A stretch of 5,948 bases of DNA from Anaerolineae bacterium (GTDB lineage Bacteria > Chloroflexota > Anaerolineae > B4-G1 > SLSP01): NCBI GenBank assembly GCA_016928755.1, contig JAFGKB010000211.1, positions 1 through 5,948 on the forward strand, written 5' to 3'. The notes under the pieces are model-generated. The model worked only from the letters and a program-made list of their open reading frames with translations. It was not told where the DNA came from and made no database searches. Made by a program: the position numbers and the translations under genes. Numbering within the stretch: position 1 is the first letter of the stretch; each line of letters opens with the position of its first letter. Below, in pieces: positions 1-5,872 of the stretch.

Positions 1-1154
1 ATATCAACAGAGCCGTTGGCCTCACCATCATCGTATTCATCGGCTTTCCACAGCATAGAATCCGCGACGAGGTCACCCATACTGGATTCACTGCTATAAT
101 CACGGATCAAATCGATCTCCGTATAACCAACTGGAGCCTCAAGTTCATCCTTAACTTCGTTAGACCAGTAAGCGACCCGGTCGGAGACCACGGTACTAGC
201 AGTAATACCACTAGCACTGTTAATGGCATGGAGCGTATAGGTCACGACATCAAGTGCATGCGTCGTGGTATCAATGCTAATGTCTACCTGACCCAAGTAA
301 CGGCCATAGTATCCGGCTTGCACAATGCTCGTATCGCCAACCATAATGGGTTCGGTCAAAGCCTGATGTTGGTGTCCCCCAATTATCAAGGAGACAGGCT
401 TGCCAGCGTCGATAAGCTCCTGGGCAATAGTCTCCAAACCTTTGAATTCACCGCTGTCATTACTTCCCATATGGGCTAACACAACAACAGCATCTGCATG
501 GGTCAAGACTTCATCATAGTAGTGGAGAATAGCTTCGGTGAGGTCTTTGAAAACCAAGCCGTCTGTAGTCCCCTTAAGGGTAACTAATGGCGTCTCATCG
601 GTATCCACACCGATAATGCCTACAACGGCCTGGCCAGCACCGGTACCAACGGTCAGAGTAACATAAGGGCTGACCCAAGCAGGATGGTCCCAATCGGTAC
701 CCTCTAGCACAATGTTCGCCCCGACCCAGGGGAAATTTGACTGGGTGGTACGGCTGACAATGACGGTTTGACCCTTATCAAACTCATGGTTACCGTAGGC
801 CGCCACGTCATACCCCATCAAATTGTAAATATCAATGGCGCTTTCACCTAATGTAAGCGCGGAAATGGGTGCGCCACCGAAATAGATATCACCGGCATCC
901 AGCAACAAGACGTTATCCGCGCCCTTGTCGGCACGAATTTCATCGACCTTGCCGGCCACATAGGCAGAGCCACCACGGCCCGAGGAATCTCGTTCCAGGT
1001 AACCGTGAAAATCATTAGTATGCAAAATGGTGGCTTCTACTTTAGAAGTAGCAGCAGGGGGACGGCCCTCTATATCCTGTGGTGCCGCAGTTACAGGAAC
1101 AGCAAAACTTAGCAACATCGCCAGAACAAACGTCAAACGCAAAAGCTTATTCAT
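1..1154 (-). CDS. Secreted 5'-nucleotidase / UshA-type metallophosphoesterase (C-terminus beyond window)
   Basis: The minus-strand frame is open from an ATG at 1154-1152 to the window edge, giving 384 codons; it has no stop here, so it is 3'-truncated by the window. Residues 1-23 form a Sec signal peptide (MNKLLRL, hydrophobic core, V-T-A cleavage site). The calcineurin-like metallophosphatase core follows, with the family motifs in order: HTNDFHG (45-51, metal ligands D48 and H50), LDAGD (85-89), YGNHEFD (120-126, N122 ligand and a H123/D126 catalytic pair by analogy with UshA), AHMGSND (227-233) and GGHQH (259-263). From about residue 344 the 5'-nucleotidase C-terminal substrate-binding domain begins (RDYSSES, then MGDLVAD at 359-365, like the family's ES-x-LGNL-x-AD). 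The family hydrolyses extracytoplasmic nucleotides (AMP, UDP-sugars, 2',3'-cyclic nucleotides) to nucleoside and phosphate; exact substrate is not readable. All visible catalytic residues are intact. A good ribosome binding site supports the start. Confidence 0.95.
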   Translation of the reverse strand, partial: MNKLLRLTFVLAMLLSFAVPVTAAPQDIEGRPPAATSKVEATILHTNDFHGYLERDSSGRGGSAYVAGKVDEIRADKGADNVLLLDAGDIYFGGAPISALTLGESAIDIYNLMGYDVAAYGNHEFDKGQTVIVSRTTQSNFPWVGANIVLEGTDWDHPAWVSPYVTLTVGTGAGQAVVGIIGVDTDETPLVTLKGTTDGLVFKDLTEAILHYYDEVLTHADAVVVLAHMGSNDSGEFKGLETIAQELIDAGKPVSLIIGGHQHQALTEPIMVGDTSIVQAGYYGRYLGQVDISIDTTTHALDVVTYTLHAINSASGITASTVVSDRVAYWSNEVKDELEAPVGYTEIDLIRDYSSESSMGDLVADSMLWKADEYDDGEANGSVD

Positions 1155-1158
1155 ACAA

Positions 1159-1167
1159 CACCTCTCT
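1159..1167 (-). promoter_or_regulatory. Ribosome binding site of the 5'-nucleotidase
   Basis: On the minus strand AGAGAGGTG lies with its GAGG core about 6 bases before the ATG at 1154. This is a normal Shine-Dalgarno spacing and fixes the start, which also begins exactly at a signal peptide. Confidence 0.75.
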
Positions 1168-1188
1168 TTAATTTAATTTTTTAATTGG

Positions 1189-1215
1189 CTAAACTGTACT
1201 TGAAGAAAGGTTCAT
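1189..1215 (-). CDS. Possible 8-codon leader peptide (uORF) before the nucleotidase
   Basis: On the minus strand an ATG at 1215-1213 opens an 8-codon frame encoding MNLSSSTV, with a TAG stop at 1191-1189. It is preceded by AGGAGG (complement of 1221-1226), 5 bases from the ATG, a stronger Shine-Dalgarno than that of the nucleotidase itself. The frame differs from that of the nucleotidase (start codons are 61 bases apart) and ends 34 bases before its ATG, so it is not an N-terminal extension. Three consecutive serine codons (TCT, TCA, AGT) stand out. It could be a leader peptide for translational coupling or attenuation, or a chance ATG behind a purine-rich stretch. No convincing attenuator hairpin lies between it and the nucleotidase. 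Confidence 0.35.
   Translation of the reverse strand: MNLSSSTV
1201..1214. promoter_or_regulatory. Operator-like palindrome, copy 1 (TGAA-N6-TTCA)
   Basis: TGAAGAAAGGTTCA is an inverted repeat of TGAA and TTCA around a 6-base spacer. It matches the element at 1263-1276 in 12 of 14 positions, including the spacer bases AAGG, and both lie on the nucleotidase side of the intergenic region. It overlaps the first codons of the putative uORF. A dimeric regulator site is plausible; I cannot name the regulator. Confidence 0.4.
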
Positions 1216-1220
1216 TTACA

Positions 1221-1226
1221 CCTCCT
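1221..1226 (-). promoter_or_regulatory. Strong Shine-Dalgarno (AGGAGG) of the putative uORF
   Basis: The minus strand reads AGGAGG-TGTAA-ATG. The motif is fully complementary to the anti-Shine-Dalgarno core and ideally spaced, yet it serves only an 8-codon frame. Seen directly; use in the cell is inferred. Confidence 0.45.
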
Positions 1227-1260
1227 CACTGATTTATTAGGTAGATTATCCGAAGTTATC

Positions 1261-1278
1261 TATGAAATAAGGTTCATA
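1261..1278. promoter_or_regulatory. Operator-like palindrome, copy 2 (TATGAA-N6-TTCATA)
   Basis: The arms TATGAA and TTCATA are a perfect 6-base inverted repeat around ATAAGG. Its core TGAA-N6-TTCA and the spacer end AAGG repeat the element at 1201-1214, 62 bases away (close to six helical turns). The shared GGTTCAT half faintly recalls the GTTCA half-sites of actinobacterial PhoP boxes, but a direct repeat of such half-sites at 11 bases is not visible, so that assignment is not made. Confidence 0.4.
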
Positions 1279-1288
1279 GATAAAAATC

Positions 1289-1300
1289 CAATATATATTG
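1289..1300. repeat. Perfect 12-bp palindrome
   Basis: CAATATATATTG reads the same on both strands; AAT and ATT flank it with one extra base on the left. It lies 11 bases from the TATGAA-N6-TTCATA element. It could be a regulator site or simply symmetric AT-rich DNA. Confidence 0.3.
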
Positions 1301-1425
1301 ATTATTTTATGGGTATATATCCGAAACACAAGGTATAAAACAGCCTAAACTCTGCCTACATACATATCGGGGATTTTATTACTAAATAGGCACAGAATCA
1401 TTCGTAATAAACACAACTAATATTA

Positions 1426-1456
1426 TTGTAAAAAAGAGTACCCCCTATTTTTACAA
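1426..1456. repeat. Inverted repeat, 9-bp perfect arms (TTGTAAAAA / TTTTTACAA)
   Basis: TTGTAAAAA (1426-1434) and TTTTTACAA (1448-1456) are exact reverse complements around a 13-base loop that holds a run of five C. With one bulged base the pairing extends outward (TTAT with ATAA). The stem has almost no GC, and there is no gene end nearby, so it is not a convincing terminator. An operator or a weak RNA hairpin is possible. Confidence 0.4.
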
Positions 1457-1484
1457 ATAAATTAAACCGCCTGATTACTCTTTC

Positions 1485-1515
1485 GCCCTCGGATCTTGTA
1501 AGCTCAAGTGAGGGC
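1485..1515. repeat. Two-part stem-loop (GCCCTC / GAGGGC with inner CTTG / CAAG)
   Basis: GCCCTC at 1485-1490 pairs exactly with GAGGGC at 1510-1515; inside it CTTG (1495-1498) pairs with CAAG (1505-1508) around a 6-base loop. The halves are separated by a 4-base/1-base internal loop. This is the only GC-rich patch in the intergenic region. No T-run follows on either strand, which speaks against a terminator. It overlaps a possible promoter whose -10 would be at 1520-1525. Confidence 0.4.
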
Positions 1516-1525
1516 TTACTATTAT
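1496..1525 (+). promoter_or_regulatory. Possible distal promoter toward the sensor kinase
   Basis: TTGTAA (1496-1501) and TATTAT (1520-1525) are separated by 18 bases and match the sigma-70 -35 and -10 consensus in part. The pair lies within the stem-loop at 1485-1515. It would give a leader of about 200 bases before the kinase. In AT-rich DNA such matches arise easily. Confidence 0.25.
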
Positions 1526-1556
1526 AACCTAAAAACCCAAAAATGTAAAGTTCATT

Positions 1557-1580
1557 TTGGAATTGTTGGAATTGGAATTA
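1557..1580 (+). repeat. Three-copy TTGGAATT cluster
   Basis: TTGGAATT starts at 1557, 1566 and 1572. The first two copies are part of an exact 9-base tandem duplication (TTGGAATTG twice), and the third overlaps the end of the second unit. The cluster lies just upstream of the best -10 box (1616-1621), where activator sites usually sit. A regulator binding array is plausible; a slippage duplication is the plain alternative. Confidence 0.4.
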
Positions 1581-1592
1581 CCGGACCTAGAA

Positions 1593-1621
1593 TAGTAATT
1601 TATAGGATTTTCATATATAAT
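1593..1621 (+). promoter_or_regulatory. Probable promoter of the sensor kinase
   Basis: A perfect TATAAT lies at 1616-1621. At the optimal 17-base distance the -35 position (1593-1598) reads TAGTAA, a poor match to TTGACA. A strong -10 with a weak -35 suits an activator-dependent promoter, and the TTGGAATT cluster sits immediately upstream. The leader would be about 100 bases long. Confidence 0.4.
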
Positions 1622-1670
1622 TAAGACTATCTAACTTCCCGAAACTATTCCCACTCAGATTTTTTTAAAG

Positions 1671-1694
1671 AAGATATTTTACAAAAATATTCTT
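1671..1694 (+). repeat. AT-rich hairpin in the kinase leader
   Basis: ATATTTT (1674-1680) pairs with AAAATAT (1684-1690) around a 3-base loop, and AAG (1671-1673) pairs with CTT (1692-1694) past one bulged T. It lies within 35 to 60 bases of the kinase start codon, where it could affect ribosome access. The stem is all A-T in its core, so it is weak. Confidence 0.35.
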
Positions 1695-1727
1695 ATTAAA
1701 TCTTTGCTCCCTATGGCAAGAATATCT

Positions 1728-4700
1728 ATGACTTTAAAGAAGATAATCATAGCCTTTGTCACAACTTTGTGGCTGGTATGGATACCAGGCATAGATATAC
1801 TTGCCCAAGAACCCGATATCAGATTCGAATATGTATTCGATCTAGGTGCCCCAGGGTTACAGACCTTTATCCAGGATCAAGAAGGTTTCTTATGGATAGG
1901 GAGCAAGAACGGGCTATTTCGTTATGATGGTTACGAACTTAGGCATTATGGAACAGGACCGGGGAAACTCTCCAATGGTTATATCTACGGTCTAGTCGAA
2001 GACCCGGTTAACCCACAGATTTTATGGATAGGCACAAAAGAAGGGCTGAACCGGTTTGATAAAAAGACCGAAACTTATACTTATTACCAGCATAAGCCTG
2101 ACGATCCGACAAGTTTGGTCCTAAATGGCATCAATATCATCTTACCAGATACTGTTGACAGTAACTTAATCTGGATAGGCACAGACGGGGGACTTGACCG
2201 GTTCGACAAACAAAGCGCGACCTTTACCCATTACAAAGCAGACCCGGATAACCCACGAGGGCTGCTCTGTCCCCAGGTATGGCGCATCATTGCCGATGCC
2301 ACAGACCCCACTATCTTATGGATTGGGACATGGGGCTGTGGGGTCCATAAATTTAACAAAGATACCGGAGAGTTTACAAGTTATACTTATGATCCGGATA
2401 CCCCTGGCAGCTTGGCAGCAGAAGACAACATTATTACAGCCATAACCCAGGACAGAGACAACTCTGATACTTTATGGATAGGGACTGTTAACAGTGGGCT
2501 GGCTCAATTTAATAAACATACCGGGGAGTTTCTACACTATACCCATAATCCCCAAGACCCAACCAGCATACCGGATGGGGTTATCAGTCTTATTTACGAT
2601 GACGGGAACGGCAAACTATGGCTTGGTGGTTGGGTAGCCGATAATGGATTAACATTATTTGATAAAGAGACCGGGATTTTTACAAATTACAAACACGAAG
2701 CCACAAACTCCCGTAGTTTGAGCGAAGATCAAATTGTGAATATCTATCGAGACCGCTCGAATATCATATGGATTGTAAGTAGCCCAGGAAAAGTCGATAA
2801 ATTTGACCCTTGGGCCCAGAACTTCTCCCATTACCAGCATACGGCGGACGATCCTAATAGTCTGGTACACAACTCGGTTACAGTCATCCAAGAAGGTCGC
2901 AACGGTGCTATATGGCTAGGTACGCAAAGAGGACTAGCAAAGTTCAACACCGATACCGAGGACTTCACTAACTACACATATGACCCCAATGTTGGCGGCG
3001 GTCTACCGGCGGATTATGTCTGGGATATAGAACAGGGACCCAGGGGCAACCTCTGGATTTCACACTTCCCAGGGCCGCTCATACACTTTGACCCACGAAG
3101 CGGGAAGGTAATCGACGCTTATACTGCTGGAGTCGAGAGCTTTTTAGAGATTATCCAAGACCCTCACGATAAAAACACCCTATGGGTTTTATCACGCCCC
3201 CCTGGACTCGGTACACTCGATAAAACAACGGGGGAGTTCACCTTTTATGAAGATCGCATAGCCCCTGAACATTTAGATAGCGATGAGAACACTATGTATG
3301 TGGGAATCCATGACCGGCAAGAAGAGACCATCTGGCTTGGTGGATGGGAAGGTGGCGGGTTAAATCGCTTTGACAAACAAAGCAAAACCTTTAAACATTA
3401 TATGGCCGACCCCAATGCTGCTAATAGTCTTTCTGTCAATGCAATCGGAACCCTCTACCAGGACACGTCCGGCACCCTATGGCTAGGGACTTTAGGCGGG
3501 GGTTTGGAGAAATTTAATAAAGACAGCGAGACATTCACCCATTATGCTGATGAATATAATATACCGGCAGTCATCAACGGTATCGCCGAAGACAATGACA
3601 GAAATCTATGGTTAAGTACCGATAGCGGACTTATAAAGTTCGACCCCAAATCTGAAAGGGTCTTACAGCATTATACCAAGAGTGATGGGCTACAAGGGGA
3701 TGCCTTTTTGCCCAACAGTGCCCTCAAAACGAGTGCTGGCGAGTTGTGGTTTGGCGGGACTAACGGCGTCAACCGCTGCGATCCTGATAAGCTCATAAAC
3801 AACTCTTATATTCCCCCGGTAGTTTTGACATCCTTCACGCAAGGTGGCGACCCGGTAAGGGCAAATACCGCCCCACAATATGTGCAAGATATTACCTTGA
3901 ACTGGCAAAACAACTTCTTTGAGTTTGAATACGCGGCCTTGAACTACACCCGACCGGAGAAAAACCAATATGCCTATATGCTGGAAGGGGTTGATAAGGA
4001 TTGGTACACAGCCGGGACACAACGCTTTGGCCGGTATACCGGCTTACCACCGGGACATTACACACTGCGCATCCAGGGGTCCAACAATGACGGGGTATGG
4101 AACGAACAAGGGGTTGCGCTAGGAATTACTATCACCCCACCCTTCTGGAATACCGGGTGGTTCCAGGCCGTAACCGTTACCGGCGTGCTAGGCATAGTCG
4201 GGGTTGTGGTATGGGCACAAATCCAAAAGCTACAGGCCGAGAGAGCTAAAGCCGAAGCATTACAGAAAAGTGAGGAGCAACTTCAAGCGCAAATGCGCCG
4301 CATCCAGCAGATTATTAACACGGTGCCGGAAGGGGTGCTGTTACTAAAAGCCGACGGTCACATAAGCGTGAAAAATCCAGAGGCCGACCGGTGTCTGGAA
4401 ATACTGCACGCTAATTTTACCGATAAACCGGTTACAAAACTGGGGGACCAACCCTTAACCACACTCTTGACTTCCCCACCCACCAAGGGCTTATGGCACG
4501 AGGTTAAATTTCAGGATTCCACATTTGAGGTCATCGCCCGCCCCATGCAAAATAAATCCCAATCTGAAGACTGGGTATTGGTGCTCCGGAATGTTACCCA
4601 AGAGCGGGAGATACAAGAACAGATCCAACAACAGGAACGGTTAGCCTCGGTGGGACAATTAGCCGCCGGAATCGCCCACGATTTTAACAATATTATGGCG

Positions 4701-5765
4701 ACGATTATCCTATATGCCCAAATGGCAGCGCGGGGCAATAATGTACCGGAACAAGCCAAAGAAAAGATGTATATTATCGATCAACAGGCCAAACATGCAG
4801 CACAGCTTATTGAGCAAATCCTGGATTTTAGCCGCCGCTCATTACTCGAACGCCAACCCCTCAACTTACTCCCCTTAGTCAAGGAGCATGTGCAAATCCT
4901 AAAACGCACCTTACCCGAAAACATTGAGATAAGTTTGGGCTACGAGCGGGGTGAATATATTGTAAAAGCTGACCCTACACGTATCCAACAAATGCTCACC
5001 AATCTGGCCATCAATGCCAGGGATGCGATGCCGGATGGCGGAAATTTACAGATCACGCTGGAACCCCGGTGCGTTAACCGGGGCAACCGCCCGCCGCTCC
5101 CAGATATGGCACTCGGTAACTGGATACAGATCACGGTAACCGATACAGGTACAGGTATGCCACCGGAAATCTTATCACGGATATTCGATCCCTTCTACAC
5201 CACGAAAGAACGGGGCAAGGGACATGGTTTGGGATTAGCACAGGTACACGGCATTGTGGGCACACACGAGGGCTATATCGACGTGAAAAGTCAGGTCGGT
5301 CAGGGCAGCCAATTTATCATCTATTTACCGGCACTACAAGGGCAGGAGCCAGAACCGGTCAACACCAGACTTCTGGGCTATAGTCCGGGCAATAGGGAGA
5401 TTATCCTGGTGATAGAGGATCATAGAGAAGCACGCCAGGCAATCTTAGAGAGCCTGGAATTGTTAAACTATCAGGTGTTGACTGCCGAAAATGGGCGGGA
5501 TGCGCTAGACTTATTGGATGACCATCACGCAAAAGTGGATTTAATATTGAGCGATGTGGTAATGCCCACGATGGGCGGGCTGGCCCTGGCTCATGCCATT
5601 CAGGAACGGGGGATAAGCACAAAAATTCTCTTGATGACGGGGCATCCGCTGGACCAAGAACTCACGAACTTACAGGATAAGAATATTATCGGCTGGTTGA
5701 CTAAACCGTTGAATCTGAACCAGTTGGCGGAAGCTATCAGCCGGGCATTGCAAGAAGAGGGATGA
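1728..5765 (+). CDS. Hybrid sensor histidine kinase with 14-blade propeller sensor, PAS and C-terminal receiver
   Basis: The protein is about 1345 residues. Residues 1-26 are a Sec signal peptide (MTLKK, hydrophobic core, I-L-A site). Fourteen two-component-regulator propeller motifs of the LWIG type follow, tryptophans at 56, 100, 149, 198, 250, 298, 348, 396, 443, 486, 536, 585, 628 and 674, consistent with two seven-bladed propellers. Next come a Y_Y_Y domain (about 698-803), a transmembrane helix (811-830), a coiled coil, PAS (862-957), HisKA with AGIAHDFNN (phospho-acceptor H984), HATPase with N box N1096, DTGTG (1139-1143), FDPF (1153-1156) and GKGHGLGL (1163-1170), and a receiver with E1230/D1231, phospho-acceptor D1276, T1304 and K1326. 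All catalytic residues are present. Unlike Bacteroides HTCS regulators it has no AraC-type helix-turn-helix after the receiver, so phosphate probably passes to a separate HPt or response regulator. The ligand is unknown. In-frame starts also exist at 1713 (ATG) and 1704 (TTG); 1728 is preferred because only it has a purine-rich AAGA upstream and gives a compact signal peptide. Confidence 0.95.
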   Translation: MTLKKIIIAFVTTLWLVWIPGIDILAQEPDIRFEYVFDLGAPGLQTFIQDQEGFLWIGSKNGLFRYDGYELRHYGTGPGKLSNGYIYGLVEDPVNPQILWIGTKEGLNRFDKKTETYTYYQHKPDDPTSLVLNGINIILPDTVDSNLIWIGTDGGLDRFDKQSATFTHYKADPDNPRGLLCPQVWRIIADATDPTILWIGTWGCGVHKFNKDTGEFTSYTYDPDTPGSLAAEDNIITAITQDRDNSDTLWIGTVNSGLAQFNKHTGEFLHYTHNPQDPTSIPDGVISLIYDDGNGKLWLGGWVADNGLTLFDKETGIFTNYKHEATNSRSLSEDQIVNIYRDRSNIIWIVSSPGKVDKFDPWAQNFSHYQHTADDPNSLVHNSVTVIQEGRNGAIWLGTQRGLAKFNTDTEDFTNYTYDPNVGGGLPADYVWDIEQGPRGNLWISHFPGPLIHFDPRSGKVIDAYTAGVESFLEIIQDPHDKNTLWVLSRPPGLGTLDKTTGEFTFYEDRIAPEHLDSDENTMYVGIHDRQEETIWLGGWEGGGLNRFDKQSKTFKHYMADPNAANSLSVNAIGTLYQDTSGTLWLGTLGGGLEKFNKDSETFTHYADEYNIPAVINGIAEDNDRNLWLSTDSGLIKFDPKSERVLQHYTKSDGLQGDAFLPNSALKTSAGELWFGGTNGVNRCDPDKLINNSYIPPVVLTSFTQGGDPVRANTAPQYVQDITLNWQNNFFEFEYAALNYTRPEKNQYAYMLEGVDKDWYTAGTQRFGRYTGLPPGHYTLRIQGSNNDGVWNEQGVALGITITPPFWNTGWFQAVTVTGVLGIVGVVVWAQIQKLQAERAKAEALQKSEEQLQAQMRRIQQIINTVPEGVLLLKADGHISVKNPEADRCLEILHANFTDKPVTKLGDQPLTTLLTSPPTKGLWHEVKFQDSTFEVIARPMQNKSQSEDWVLVLRNVTQEREIQEQIQQQERLASVGQLAAGIAHDFNNIMATIILYAQMAARGNNVPEQAKEKMYIIDQQAKHAAQLIEQILDFSRRSLLERQPLNLLPLVKEHVQILKRTLPENIEISLGYERGEYIVKADPTRIQQMLTNLAINARDAMPDGGNLQITLEPRCVNRGNRPPLPDMALGNWIQITVTDTGTGMPPEILSRIFDPFYTTKERGKGHGLGLAQVHGIVGTHEGYIDVKSQVGQGSQFIIYLPALQGQEPEPVNTRLLGYSPGNREIILVIEDHREARQAILESLELLNYQVLTAENGRDALDLLDDHHAKVDLILSDVVMPTMGGLALAHAIQERGISTKILLMTGHPLDQELTNLQDKNIIGWLTKPLNLNQLAEAISRALQEEG

Positions 5766-5872
5766 ACGAAAACGAGCGAGCGCAGATTGAGCGTGGCTGT
5801 GCCCCTAGCCTCCTTGATCCTGCGGTTAGAATGCTTGCTAAAAACGTTAAATGTGGTATTATAGCGGTGCAT
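5766..5872 (+). other. Short spacer between kinase and tRNA
   Basis: About 107 bases follow the kinase stop. I see no hairpin with a T-run, so no intrinsic terminator for the kinase is evident and readthrough into the tRNA is possible. The right half holds the tRNA promoter. An ATG overlapping the kinase stop opens a 51-codon frame through this spacer (see findings). Confidence 0.6.
5835..5862 (+). promoter_or_regulatory. Promoter of tRNA-Pro
   Basis: TTGCTA (5835-5840) and TATTAT (5857-5862) are 16 bases apart and match the sigma-70 boxes in 4 of 6 and 5 of 6 positions. Transcription would begin about 5869-5870, only a few bases before the mature tRNA 5' end, as is common for bacterial tRNA genes. 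Confidence 0.6.

Larger units (their letters stand above)
1155..1727. other. AT-rich divergent intergenic region, no full-length gene
   Basis: About 570 bases separate the two divergent start codons. The stretch is clearly more AT-rich than both genes and has stops in all frames, so no ordinary protein gene fits. It must contain the promoters of both flanking genes. It holds several symmetric elements listed separately (1189-1300 on the nucleotidase side, 1426-1694 on the sensor side). Positions 1301-1425 show only AT-rich sequence with nothing I can assign. Confidence 0.8.

Noticed and set aside
228..479. Plus-strand open frame of 83 codons
   Set aside because: It is antisense to the metallophosphatase core of the nucleotidase, whose catalytic motifs lie in the opposite frame; no ribosome site or recognisable product.
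1201..1278. Canonical Pho box
   Set aside because: GGTTCAT recalls known Pho half-sites, but the regular direct-repeat spacing required of E. coli, Bacillus, cyanobacterial or Streptomyces Pho boxes is not seen; the symmetry is inverted instead.
1320..1425. Small gene or riboswitch between the divergent genes
   Set aside because: No frame of useful length, no recognisable conserved aptamer core, and no stable GC-containing hairpins.
1426..1456. Intrinsic terminator
   Set aside because: The stem is almost all A-T, the Ts belong to the stem rather than trailing it, and both flanking genes begin, not end, at this region.
2655..5622. Several minus-strand open frames of 64 to 110 codons, and one plus-strand frame at 2194-2445, inside the kinase gene
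   Set aside because: They overlap well-defined propeller, HisKA, HATPase and receiver motifs of the kinase and show no domain or initiation signal of their own.
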